A DNA stretch of 64,000 nucleotides from Methanoplanus limicola DSM 2279. Lineage in GTDB: Archaea > Halobacteriota > Methanomicrobia > Methanomicrobiales > Methanomicrobiaceae. Of this stretch, positions 1 to 8,813 are shown one piece after another (the stretch's first letter is position 1; every line of letters starts with the position of its first letter). The stretch lies in the NCBI RefSeq assembly GCF_000243255.1, contig NZ_CM001436.1, positions 1,450,857-1,514,856 on the forward strand, in the 5' to 3' direction. The notes under the pieces were generated by a model. That model saw only the letters and a program-made list of their open reading frames with translations. It did not search any database and was not told where the DNA came from. Made by a program: the position numbers and the translations under genes.

Positions 1-1111
1 GTATAGATTTTTGGTCAGTTACATCCGGAATATTACCTGATATTGCAGTCATCCAGTGACTCGCCGGATGGAATCTGTACCACAACAGCATTTCACCGTC
101 AAAATCGGAAATTCCTGCAACATCTGATCCAGCATTGGTGAATGCCTCCTTTTTGAGATCATATATCCTGATTAGACCTGTATCGGTATTTTCAAAATCC
201 AGCTCAGGCTTTTTTAAATATGCAATCTGATCTCCGGATATATATGGAGTACTTATCGTGTTGATTTCTTCCACAACGGTGGTATCTCCGGAATTAAGAT
301 CGGTTAACAGGATTTCACAACCAGCTGTCAGGAGACTGGGGTGTCCGCAAGATGTGTCGGGTTCTTCTGCTGTTCTGCTCCAGACGACATAATCTTCTGA
401 AATGTCTCCATAACCCCAGGTTTTAATGGATCTGCTCTCCGGAATGATGTAATCTCTGCCGGAAGAGATATTATATACATGGATCTCTCTTCCAGGTTCC
501 CCGTCTGTTCGTTCACATCCCCACATTATTCTGTCACCATCAATAGACAGGCCGTGGATCATCTTATTAGATGTAAATATTGTCCGGTTGGTTCCGGTTG
601 AAAGTTTGTGGAGTATAATGGCAGAACCACCAAATTCTTCATAAATTATAACATAGTCTTCGTGTGCGGCAATTTTAACAATTCTTGGTTCAACATTGTT
701 ATAGAAGCCTGCTGAATATATTACACTTTTTTTATTGGTTGTCATATTGTACTCATAGACAGTTTTAGTCCGGGAAGTCCATATTACAGATCTGTCATAT
801 TCAGTGTAATAAAGCCGGTCATCTGAGATCTGAAGGTATTCCAGGTCTGAAGTTTCATTTGATAGCTGAATGGTCTTATAATGTGTTCCATCCGGATAGA
901 ATACTTTGATCTCCGGAGGGCAGGATTTGCCTATATATGTAGCAACCAGATTATCGTCAGTGCAGACAAAAACTTTGGACGTGATAGAAGCCTGTATTGG
1001 TATTTCAATATCTGTGGGTGTTGCGTAACAGGGCACAACAGAGAACAAACAGAAAATAACTGATAGAGCAGATAGCAAACAAAAATGGTTGTTATGTATT
1101 TTTGGTTTCAT
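1..1111 (-). CDS. Secreted beta-propeller (TolB/WD40-like) protein, C-terminus beyond window edge
   Basis: From the ATG at 1111 the minus strand stays open for 370 codons to the window edge, so the stop lies outside. The N-terminus is a signal peptide (basic MKPK start, hydrophobic core, cut near CYA-TP around residue 30). The rest repeats blocks of the form ISGDQIAYL, ISEDYVVWS and SIDGDRIMW, the short blade repeats of TolB-like propellers found in surface proteins of methanogens. A weak AGGA lies upstream. The gene starts 29 bases after the stop of the next upstream gene (1141..1845), so the two are probably co-transcribed. The propeller of the PKD protein at 51371..53533 is of the same kind. 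The specific function is unknown; exported location is likely. Confidence 0.8.
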   Translation of the reverse strand, partial: MKPKIHNNHFCLLSALSVIFCLFSVVPCYATPTDIEIPIQASITSKVFVCTDDNLVATYIGKSCPPEIKVFYPDGTHYKTIQLSNETSDLEYLQISDDRLYYTEYDRSVIWTSRTKTVYEYNMTTNKKSVIYSAGFYNNVEPRIVKIAAHEDYVIIYEEFGGSAIILHKLSTGTNRTIFTSNKMIHGLSIDGDRIMWGCERTDGEPGREIHVYNISSGRDYIIPESRSIKTWGYGDISEDYVVWSRTAEEPDTSCGHPSLLTAGCEILLTDLNSGDTTVVEEINTISTPYISGDQIAYLKKPELDFENTDTGLIRIYDLKKEAFTNAGSDVAGISDFDGEMLLWYRFHPASHWMTAISGNIPDVTDQKSI

Positions 1112-1140
1112 ACTTTATTTCCTAAAAAGATGAGTTTTTT

Positions 1141-1845
1141 TCATGAATAATAGTATGAAGGTGACCATGTACTTCCACTGCCAGTTGGATCTGCTGACTG
1201 TGCAACTGTTTGTGATTGATACAGTGTACCGCTTACAGGGCTTCTGGAGCCGGATGCAGAAACAGTGTAATAAGGACTGTTGTCATAACCGTATGCAGCA
1301 TTGTATGATGTTGATAACCAGTTTCCATCTCCATGTAGTTTTGATTCAACCATTAAAGATCCAACTGGATCTGCCCCGTATACATACCCGCTACCACTGT
1401 GCCTGATGCGGCCTCCTGAGTATGATACCGGATCTGCGTCAACTATGATACCTGAACGAAGTGTTCTGATATTTCCACTAATAATATCTGCAAGGATTGA
1501 TCCGTCCGGGTCCTCGACGAGCTTGCTATTTTCATTAAATATCTTTGGGCCGGGTACAACCTCTTCTTTGGGTGGGTAGTGCTCTCCCCAGAAGTATGTC
1601 TGACTCCAGACTTCTTCAAGCAGTTTAGGGTCTACATTTTCTTTGATCTTTTCGTAATTTTCTTCAGTGTATGCGATTTTCGCCAGTTCACCAAGTGTAA
1701 TCTTTTCTCCCCAGTGTTCATTGAGCCACTTCTGTCCTTCTTCTGTATAAGTACCTGATATTTCAAAGGCGCTTACTGAAGGCGCTGTAAATGCCAGCAG
1801 GATTACAAATGCTGCAAGCATTGAGAATTTCAGAGATTTTTTCAT
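1141..1845 (-). CDS. Secreted protein sharing an N-terminal module with its divergent neighbour
   Basis: 234 residues with a clear signal peptide (MKKSLKFSMLAAFVILLAF, cut after VSA near residue 26). Residues about 27-95 carry FEISG.YT.EGQKWLNEHWGE.ITLG, repeated almost exactly in the divergent gene at 2256. The C-terminal part (about 120-234) is Ser/Gly/Tyr-rich with repeated ADPVSYSGG-like and ADPTGSGS segments and resembles a secreted adhesin or structural domain; it has no counterpart in the paralog. I do not recognise a family. No catalytic motif or anchor is visible. It shares a 410-base divergent promoter region with 2256..2972. Confidence 0.75.
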   Translation of the reverse strand: MKKSLKFSMLAAFVILLAFTAPSVSAFEISGTYTEEGQKWLNEHWGEKITLGELAKIAYTEENYEKIKENVDPKLLEEVWSQTYFWGEHYPPKEEVVPGPKIFNENSKLVEDPDGSILADIISGNIRTLRSGIIVDADPVSYSGGRIRHSGSGYVYGADPVGSLMVESKLHGDGNWLSTSYNAAYGYDNSPYYTVSASGSRSPVSGTLYQSQTVAQSADPTGSGSTWSPSYYYS

Positions 1846-2255
1846 ATTTTCACTTCCATTTAGCCGGTCATTTTATGCCCGACCTGCCGTTTTGCTGTCG
1901 TAACCCCCTGATGAGCAGGTTATTGTTAAAATCCTCTCTTCCGGCGGCTGACAGTAACAGATAAGATGTGGTATTAAAAACGTTTTATTCCGGAATACTC
2001 TACATATGTATTATATGTGATAATTTTACAAAAATGTCGTGAATAATTAACTTGTGATGGGTTTACTTTGAAATTACGGCTATCAAAAACTCCTATAGTC
2101 TAACCTTCAATGATCCGGTTTTCCGTGTTAAAACCCCTTTATAGGACTGTGCCATAAATGTGTAGAGCGATCCGGAATAAGCTATTTATATTTATGCTGG
2201 TCATATTAGATTTATCCGGGGTATTTCCCAGAGGTTTGGTGAGGGTCTGACTGCC
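1846..2255. promoter_or_regulatory. Divergent promoter region between two secreted paralogs
   Basis: There is no gene in these 410 bases. A TATA-like box, CTATTTATATTTATG (2182-2196), is correctly placed for a start about 40 bases upstream of the GTG at 2256. A short AT-rich dyad (ACATATGTATTATATGT, about 2004-2020) lies between the genes and could serve the leftward promoter. The box assignments are inference from spacing. Confidence 0.45.
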
Positions 2256-2972
2256 GTGAATAATAGTTGTCTGTTTATTGGTGTATTAATAACAATTCTC
2301 TCTTTGCATGCCGGAGTTTTGGCCTTTGAAATTTCCGGAGAGTATACCGTGGAAGGCCAGAAGTGGCTCAATGAACACTGGGGAGAAAATATAACGCTGG
2401 GAGATGTAGCCCGTATTGCTTACTTTGAGGAGGATTATCAGAATATTATTGAAAATGTTGATCTAAAACTCCTTAATGAGGTATGGGGTCAGCCATACTA
2501 CTGGGGCAGCAGGCATCCACGGGTTTGTGAAGAATACCCGGAGTGTCCGTTCGGTGCAAGTATCTGGGATGAAACCGGGCCATTAAACATTCACGAACTA
2601 AACCTTTCACAGATAACTGAGATGGGTCTTGAAGATGTTGTCACTGATTATAGTGGGTATCGCATAATCGGGTACATGGATAAATCCATCTCAGATGGCG
2701 AAAAAAAGTATTTTCACCGGGATATGCCGGAAGATCTTGACAGGTTTACTTATGATCTGGTATGGGGGGATGCAGAAGACTCTTTAAAGCTCACCATTTT
2801 TGCACCGGACGGAGTTATGGGACCATATTATGATGACAGTGATGGTGTGGTAAACGGTAGAATATTTCTTCAGATCTCACGTCCGGATGGTATTGATCCG
2901 GGTGACTGGTATGCAGTTGTTGAAGGAGAACGGGTTTTTGGGACACGGAAATTTATGCTGCTTGTACTTTGA
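2256..2972 (+). CDS. Secreted protein, paralog of the divergent gene in its N-terminal module
   Basis: 238 residues from a GTG start with GAGGG about 10 bases upstream. The signal peptide ends near VLA-FEIS at residue 23. Residues 24-95 match the product of 1141..1845 closely (EGQKWLNEHWGE, AYFEEDY, LLNEVWGQPYYWG). The remainder (about 110-238) differs completely: an acidic, aromatic beta-rich domain (YDLVWGDAEDSLKLTIFAPDG, then RPDGIDPGDWYAVVEGE) resembling the pre-peptidase C-terminal or jelly-roll type found in secreted proteins. The stop is 8 bases before the regulator at 2981, whose ribosome site GAGGTGA overlaps this stop, so the pair is an operon. Function unknown. Confidence 0.75.
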   Translation: MNNSCLFIGVLITILSLHAGVLAFEISGEYTVEGQKWLNEHWGENITLGDVARIAYFEEDYQNIIENVDLKLLNEVWGQPYYWGSRHPRVCEEYPECPFGASIWDETGPLNIHELNLSQITEMGLEDVVTDYSGYRIIGYMDKSISDGEKKYFHRDMPEDLDRFTYDLVWGDAEDSLKLTIFAPDGVMGPYYDDSDGVVNGRIFLQISRPDGIDPGDWYAVVEGERVFGTRKFMLLVL

Positions 2973-2980
2973 GGTGAATT

Positions 2981-3784
2981 ATGTTTAATCTAAAGGTGGT
3001 GTGTCCAATTTTTCTTTTGCTCCTGTCATCGGTTGTGACATTTCCTGTTTTGGCCTTTGAGACAGGAGGTTATGTGGTTCAGCCTGCATATGATCTATAT
3101 CCTGAATATAGTGATCTATACTTTACTCCCAGATCAGAAGAGACTGTACTTCTCAATGATCCTGTACCGGAAACGATAAATCTCTCTGATTTACCTCTCT
3201 GGATACTTGTTGCTCTGGGAGTTACTGCGGTATCCTCCGTGATTATCTGTTTGTGCAAGTGTTTTTCATCGTCCGGTTTATTTCTTATAGGGGGATTTAA
3301 AAGGGTTTCCCGGAAAAATATCCTTAAAAATCCCTCAAGGAGTGAGATCTATAATTATGTAAAGGAAAATCCGGGAGTACAGATGGCCGATATTGGAAAG
3401 TGTACCGGAAATACGTATAAAAATCTGGTTTATCATCTTGATCTCCTTATAGGTTTTGGGATGATAACAATGATGAAATGCAAGAATACTGTACGGTATT
3501 TTGAGAATTCAGGCAGTTTTTCAGATGCAGAACGAAAGATGATAATGCACCTTAAACATGGGAGTGATAAAAAGATTATAGAGGCTGTTTTGAACCATAG
3601 GGGTATATCACGGCATGAGATTAGTAGTTATGCCGGGATATCAGGGCCTTCTGTAAGCTGGCATATGCACTTTCTGGTAGATGATCAGATAATTGTACAG
3701 GAAAAAGAAGGGACAATTACCCGTCATTATCTCACTGGACATATGATCGAAGTTTACGAGGATGTTATCCGGTGGGTTCACTAA
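2981..3784 (+). CDS. Membrane-anchored regulator with two winged-helix domains
   Basis: 267 residues: signal or first membrane segment (about 7-25), a short extracytoplasmic stretch, a second membrane helix (LPLWILVALGVTAVSSVIICLC, about 72-93) and two cytoplasmic winged-helix domains (about 115-175 and 185-262). These contain the phrases IYNYVKENPGVQMADIGK and ISRHEISSYAGISGPSVSWH. This layout is common among predicted membrane-bound ArsR/MarR-like regulators of methanogens and haloarchaea. It is translationally coupled to the upstream secreted protein, so it may sense an outside signal and control the divergent secreted genes; that link is inference. Start ATG with GAGGTGA seven bases upstream. 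Confidence 0.8.
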   Translation: MFNLKVVCPIFLLLLSSVVTFPVLAFETGGYVVQPAYDLYPEYSDLYFTPRSEETVLLNDPVPETINLSDLPLWILVALGVTAVSSVIICLCKCFSSSGLFLIGGFKRVSRKNILKNPSRSEIYNYVKENPGVQMADIGKCTGNTYKNLVYHLDLLIGFGMITMMKCKNTVRYFENSGSFSDAERKMIMHLKHGSDKKIIEAVLNHRGISRHEISSYAGISGPSVSWHMHFLVDDQIIVQEKEGTITRHYLTGHMIEVYEDVIRWVH

Positions 3785-4355
3785 TGATGCCTGAAATGGA
3801 TGTATATTGCTCTGTCAACAACATCTCTGTTCTTTGTTATTGCCTTTTGTGCACCGCTTCAAAACCAAAACTACAATGATAAATTTTTCCGTTCTTGAAG
3901 ATACCTCTCCTGTGAACAGCCTATATTCCAACTGATCTTCATCAGGATGCGAAAAACACTCTATTTTGGAACTAAATATTATCCAAAATAACGCCATTTT
4001 GAGCTTATTTTTGTGATCTAGCGATTAGATCTGAGAGTCATACCCTCTCGCCATATATCATGCTTTTTACAGGAATCAGAGCATAAAATTCAGAGATATA
4101 ACGGCCTGCTATTGGCACTTTTTTTCAGCCGGTGTTTATATCGGATTGACCTGAGATCATGGAATGACGGGCTTCTGTTATGGTTGTTTATTATTGATTA
4201 TTGCTGGTTATTTCGGTTATTTTTTGATTTTAGTCGGAATTTGTCCTTTATTTTGTCAAAATTTAGGTTTATTTTGGTTTATATTGGCCTATGCTGGCTT
4301 GTTTTTGATTTTGATCAAAATTTGTGTGTATTTGAGCTAATCTGAACTCTTATTC
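3785..4355. other. Intergenic region, AT-rich, no recognisable gene
   Basis: 571 bases without a supportable gene. Two perfect inverted repeats are visible: TATTTTGGA / TCCAAAATA (3962-3970 and 3982-3990) and GATCTA / TAGATC (4015-4020 and 4026-4031). From about 4180 to 4345 the sequence is T-rich low complexity with repeated TTTTGATTTT-like words. The small open frames here are composed of this biased sequence and look accidental. Confidence 0.6.
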
Positions 4356-5320
4356 TTATTTGTGCTCAAGGAGGAATGAAACAACCCTCTCCCTGAGTTC
4401 ATCTGCACGAGGTGAGATCCACCCGCAGAGCAGGTGCGATCCCTCTCTCACCCAGTAACACTCAGCACCCGGTATGTTCTCATATGCATATACACCGTGA
4501 TAGAAGAGTACGTCACTGTCATGAGTGCCATGTACGATTAAAGAGGGGCAGGTGATCTTCTCCACCGGAAGGTCGCCGATCCGGGCCATCTTATCCAGGT
4601 CGTTTTCAAGGCCGGGTTTTCTGTGCTTATAGTCCGTCATCGAGCGTACCATCCGGAAGAACATTCTGATCTGACCGGGGTCCTTTATGGCTGTCTTTAC
4701 CTGCTCTTTAATCTGCTCCGGACGGCAGAGTGAGGAGTGCTTAAGGACATCCTGAAGGCTCTTTTCAGGGAAATGCAGGCTCATCTGCTCCATTAACTCA
4801 ACTCCCGGCCCTGACATCACGAGCTTTTCCATGACCTTACCGATATTGACGGAGAGCAGATACTGCGAAGAGACTGCATCCATGGCAACAAGGCATTTGA
4901 CCCTGTCAGGATGCCGGATCGCAAATTCGTAACCGGAAGCTCCGCCGGCAGAGCCGAACATCAGGTGGACTTTCTCTATTTTTAAGGCGTCCAGCAGGGC
5001 AGCGAGTGCATCAGCCTGCTCAGCCGGAGTTTTTCCGGTGTCAAGGGGAGTTCCCAGGTAACCCGGACGGCTGACAGAAAGCAGTGAGAATCCTTTTGTG
5101 TTATCCAGTCGAAGAGGAGCAGGGACTGATCATATCCGCCCGGTGTACCATGAATTGCAAGTATTACAGGTCCTTTTCCGATGAGAGAGTATTCCATCGT
5201 CCCGCAGGATGTTTCAGTTGTCTGTTTTGTACTGAGGAGTTCGTTCTGCCGTGCTATCTCCTCCTTCAGCCACCTGTGATAGTCCGATGAGAAGAGTGAG
5301 TCCGATGAATTTTCTGCCAT
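4356..5320 (-). pseudogene. Alpha/beta hydrolase broken by a one-base frameshift
   Basis: Two minus-strand pieces, 5320 down to about 5095 and about 5095 down to 4356, encode one alpha/beta hydrolase in two frames. The first carries the oxyanion region GPVILAIHGTPGGYDQS. The second, read through in the other frame, continues with FSLLSVSRPGYLGTPLDTG, then the nucleophile elbow FGSAGGASG, the acid loop VHGTHDSD and the histidine EGSHL. The switch falls at an A-run (plus strand TTTT at 5094-5097); one more A in the run would restore a single frame of about 320 residues. All catalytic elements survive, so the break is recent or a sequencing error in a homopolymer. Confidence 0.85.
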
Positions 5321-5415
5321 GGATAGTTGTTAAGAAAAGAGGTTAAAATAATTTATGATGCGTCCGGTCTGTGTAATATCTCTTCGTGACAGGCCGGATT
5401 GTTATATCTTCCCTG

Positions 5416-7449
5416 TTATAATGAAGAGAAGAGATACTGGTCAAGCCAGTCCAACTCTTCCTGTATCTTACGTGCCTGCGTCTCCGGCGTTGTCATGTGG
5501 TGCGGCTGATCTTTGAAGAGAACGAACCTCACTGGTGCCTGGCTTCCCTCCTTATATGCCCGGTAGGTGACCCAGGCACTGGACGGGTCCACCTGCGGAT
5601 CTTTCGTTCCGATCATCATCAGAAGCGGGGTTCTGACATTTTCTGCCTGGTAGACGGGTAAAATACTCCGGAATGCCGCAGGGTCCTGGTAAGGGCTCTT
5701 CTCATAATACATCTTGTCCATCACGATGCCGTTTGTGTTCGCTATCTGTGAGTTCTCGTCGGCTGTCCCTGCACCTGAAACCGCAGCTTTCAGCGTTGGA
5801 TCTTTGGTTATAAGGGCAAGAGTCAGGATTCCGCCGTTCGACCATCCGGTCACCCCGACCTGCGACCGGTTAATGATGCCCCTTTCTGCAAGGTGATCGA
5901 CTCCTGTCATAATGTCCTCTGTTGGCAGGCTATAATAATTTCCTCCTTCAATTGAACGGGCAAAATCCAGCCCGAAATTTGTGCTGCCGTGGTAATTGAC
6001 CGAGAGGGTTACCGCACCTTTGTCTGTTATCAGGTGGTACGGAAACTCCCAGGTGTCACGCCAGCTGTCAAAATCGGCATAGTTCGGCCCGCCGTGGATG
6101 ACAAGCACCAGTGGGTACAGCTTTCCCTTCTCATATCCGGGCGGGTACCGGATGACACCATATACCGTATCGCCCTGAGCACCTTTCCATTTCGTGACTT
6201 CGGAAGTCCCGAGGTCCTTCTGTATCAGATCCTGGTTCAGGCCGGTCAGCATTACAGGGTCTGTTATCTCACTTCCCGAAACCGCTGCCCTGAATAACTG
6301 GGGCGGTGAGCTTGCTGAATTGTAATTGTATACTATGGTGGAGCCTGTACTGTCGGATTCGGCAGCAAAGATGTTTCCTGCATCCCTGCCGTTAAGTGTT
6401 GTCATCTTCCATCCGCCATTGCTCCGCGTTGCCCGGACAAGTTTCGGGTTTGTGCCGTCAGCGAGGAAGAGATAGGCTCCGCCGTTGAACGGGTTGACCT
6501 CAATATCACTGTTGAATATATCAATATGCAGCCCGCGTTCCCAGTTGAGGGGCACTTCCTCAAGTTTCTGGGTGGCCGGTGAATATACAAGAAGTTCTGC
6601 TGCATTTTCTACCGGGTACCTAAGTCCTCCGTTGATGATCTTCTCGATATAGACGTCACTGCTGTCCGGTGACCAGGCAAACTGATTTTCGTCTTGGTAT
6701 CCCTCAACAAGAATGAAGAGTTCCTTCTCCTCTCCTGTAAGCGTGTTTAGGAGAACATACCGGAAGGTTGCCCCCGTCTCCCAGGACTTTGGGTCTGTGG
6801 ATGCTTTGTATAATACATATTTTCCGTCCGGCGAGGGCGACCAGATCGTAATGACATCATTGTTTGCAGAGAGGGGAGCAATAACCCCGTCTTTCAGCGA
6901 ATAGGTCCTGAGGATGACAGGTTCCGGCAGTTCGTCCACGACAATCGCAACTTCGGTATCCGCAGGTGCAGCACCGGCCGGTGCTCCCGTGAAGATCAGG
7001 CGGTCGTTTCCAAGGAAGGCAAAACTTCCGGCAGGTTCGTCTGTTATGCCGGAAAGAGGGGTTCTCTTTTTATCTGAAAGATCCACAAGATACATGGATA
7101 CAGGCCCGCCTTCACGGGGCATTGCCGCATATGCCACCGTTTTGCCGTCAGGAGATAGTGCACAGGCGGTGACCGACTGATCAGGGCCGGTAAGTGCAAG
7201 TTCAGTGGCGGAGTTCACATCAATATACATCAGGGTGCCGTTGTTTGCAGGAGGAGTAAGATCGGTTCCTGCTGACCGGATATACACAAGGTTTCCCCCG
7301 TCTGCCGAGAGGGTGAAATGGCCGGGAGTCTCCATATAGAGAATATCATCCGGTGTCAGGGTGGAAGCAGATGCCCCCGGTATAAATGCCAGTACCAGAG
7401 CAGAAAGCAGAATATATGTTAAAATCACAGGAATGCGCCGCAATATCAT
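5416..7449 (-). CDS. Secreted S9-family serine peptidase (prolyl oligopeptidase / acylaminoacyl peptidase type)
   Basis: 677 residues. An N-terminal signal peptide (hydrophobic IPVILTYILLSALVLAF, cut near ASA-STL at 29) is followed by a seven-bladed propeller (about 30-400, repeats such as LSPDGKTVAY, WSPSPDGKYVLY, FAWSPDSSDVYI). The C-terminal alpha/beta hydrolase domain (about 430-677) has nucleophile GVTGWSNGG near 540, acid GTKDPQVD near 620 and histidine QPHHMT near 655. The length and domain order are those of family S9, which cleaves short peptides; the signal peptide places it outside the cell. It stands alone, with a 95-base gap to the hydrolase pseudogene. Confidence 0.92.
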   Translation of the reverse strand: MILRRIPVILTYILLSALVLAFIPGASASTLTPDDILYMETPGHFTLSADGGNLVYIRSAGTDLTPPANNGTLMYIDVNSATELALTGPDQSVTACALSPDGKTVAYAAMPREGGPVSMYLVDLSDKKRTPLSGITDEPAGSFAFLGNDRLIFTGAPAGAAPADTEVAIVVDELPEPVILRTYSLKDGVIAPLSANNDVITIWSPSPDGKYVLYKASTDPKSWETGATFRYVLLNTLTGEEKELFILVEGYQDENQFAWSPDSSDVYIEKIINGGLRYPVENAAELLVYSPATQKLEEVPLNWERGLHIDIFNSDIEVNPFNGGAYLFLADGTNPKLVRATRSNGGWKMTTLNGRDAGNIFAAESDSTGSTIVYNYNSASSPPQLFRAAVSGSEITDPVMLTGLNQDLIQKDLGTSEVTKWKGAQGDTVYGVIRYPPGYEKGKLYPLVLVIHGGPNYADFDSWRDTWEFPYHLITDKGAVTLSVNYHGSTNFGLDFARSIEGGNYYSLPTEDIMTGVDHLAERGIINRSQVGVTGWSNGGILTLALITKDPTLKAAVSGAGTADENSQIANTNGIVMDKMYYEKSPYQDPAAFRSILPVYQAENVRTPLLMMIGTKDPQVDPSSAWVTYRAYKEGSQAPVRFVLFKDQPHHMTTPETQARKIQEELDWLDQYLFSSL

Positions 7450-7556
7450 ATTTTTACAGAGGTTGTTCTGATATATAACATTTGGCAGTTTATTTCCGGG
7501 CGAAACGATGTACGATTTCTAAAAATAGATGTGATTGGGTTATTATTCCTGTAAGA

Positions 7557-8813
7557 TTAGTATGTCCCGTATTTCTTTACCGCTTCTACAACTGCCTGGA
7601 CGTTTTCAGGTTTTGCTTCACCTGATATGCCGCCGTCTACTCCCGGATATACCATCATTCCGCCTTCTTTGCAGTCGTTAAGCATATCTTTCATGAAGCT
7701 GTCTACCTTCTGAGGGGTTCCTCCGATAAGAAGTGAGTTTGGCGGACCGCTTGATAGTATTACATGGTCACCGAGCACTTCTCTCACCTTTCTTGGATCA
7801 GTCTTGTCAAATACACCGATTACCTTTCCTTTCGGGAGTTCGAGAAGAGTTTCAAGGTGGGCGTCATGCCTTCCTTCAAAGAGAATATACGGCGTCTGGC
7901 CCATTGCGATCACCTCTTCCAGTACCTTTCTGAGTGCCGGCCAGTAGAACTCATTGTAGAGCTTTGGATTCAGGTATTCATTCAGGTGGAGGGGGAAGAA
8001 GCACTCCACAACCTCTGTTCCGAGTGCCTTCTGAACTTCAGGCGGAATATTTCCGGTTACCTTTGCAGATTCTATAAGTAATGGTATTAGTGCCTCTGTC
8101 GCCCGTTTTACCTCATCCGGGTGCCTGTAGATGTCAAGAACGATGTTTTTAATGTCACGGAGGAAATCGCTTATGACATCGAGCGGTGCATAACTCCAGG
8201 CTGTAGGAAATGTGGGAACTCCGGCTTGCGCGAGTGACTGAATAAGATCGCCCTGTGCCGCACCGAATTTTGCAAGCTCTGCGCCGTACTGTGCAAAAGC
8301 TGCATTTGCCTCAGGAGATCCTGGTTCAGCCATTGCTCTGCATACTCTTGGGAATGCCACCCTGTTCAGGAAGTCTGTCGGATCTCTGGTAAATAGCTCA
8401 TACTCATCAACCTTCATAATCTCCCTGCCAATGAACTGTGGCTGAGTGTCGTCCCCCAGTTCAATGCCCGGCCACTTGGTATAGACATCATCCAGCACCT
8501 CATGGAACTGCGCCTGCATAAACCTTGCCACCGGCACAACATCCGGTGCATTGCGCAGGAAGGTAAGGCTCATAAATGTTGCTTCAAGGCCGGTCAGAAT
8601 GATCATGGAATCGAAGTCGAAATCATTTGCTACCTTCAGAGCTGCTTCTTTGTTTTTCTGGTAGTCGTAGATGACATCATTTGACTTATAGCCTGCATAA
8701 TGTGCATGAAATATGCTCATCATAGGGGTAATCGGTACCCTGTCGGGTTCTTTTCCTTTAATTACAGCCTCAAGGCGGGCAAGTTTCTCATTATATCTCT
8801 GTGCAGGATCCAT
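7557..8813 (-). CDS. UroD-type corrinoid methyltransferase, MtoB/MtvB-like (putative O-demethylase component)
   Basis: 418 residues of the uroporphyrinogen decarboxylase-like methyltransferase family (COG0407): RLEAVIKGKEPDRVPITPM at the N-terminus, a TIM barrel, and a C-terminal GGMMVYPGVDGGISGEAKPENV. Family members move a methyl group between a substrate or CoM and a corrinoid protein. The His-x-Cys...Cys zinc motif of MtaA/MtbA is absent (its cysteines are isolated), which argues against a CoM methyltransferase and for the MtoB/MtvB type that takes methyl from a substrate such as a methoxylated aromatic. It starts directly after the corrinoid protein stop (8814) and is the last gene of a four-gene operon. 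The substrate cannot be read from sequence. Confidence 0.8.
   Translation of the reverse strand: MDPAQRYNEKLARLEAVIKGKEPDRVPITPMMSIFHAHYAGYKSNDVIYDYQKNKEAALKVANDFDFDSMIILTGLEATFMSLTFLRNAPDVVPVARFMQAQFHEVLDDVYTKWPGIELGDDTQPQFIGREIMKVDEYELFTRDPTDFLNRVAFPRVCRAMAEPGSPEANAAFAQYGAELAKFGAAQGDLIQSLAQAGVPTFPTAWSYAPLDVISDFLRDIKNIVLDIYRHPDEVKRATEALIPLLIESAKVTGNIPPEVQKALGTEVVECFFPLHLNEYLNPKLYNEFYWPALRKVLEEVIAMGQTPYILFEGRHDAHLETLLELPKGKVIGVFDKTDPRKVREVLGDHVILSSGPPNSLLIGGTPQKVDSFMKDMLNDCKEGGMMVYPGVDGGISGEAKPENVQAVVEAVKKYGTY

Noticed and set aside
3815..3997. 60-residue minus-strand open frame
   Set aside because: No recognisable domain or start signal; it spans an inverted repeat and ends in Cys-Cys after a Lys/Asn-rich run.
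4112..4345. 77-residue plus-strand open frame
   Set aside because: It consists of T-rich low-complexity sequence giving Phe/Leu/Trp runs, with no ribosome site or family.
4180..4345. Repeated TTTTGATTTT words as a possible repeat array
   Set aside because: Spacing is irregular and copies are imperfect; it is simple low complexity, not a CRISPR or tandem array.
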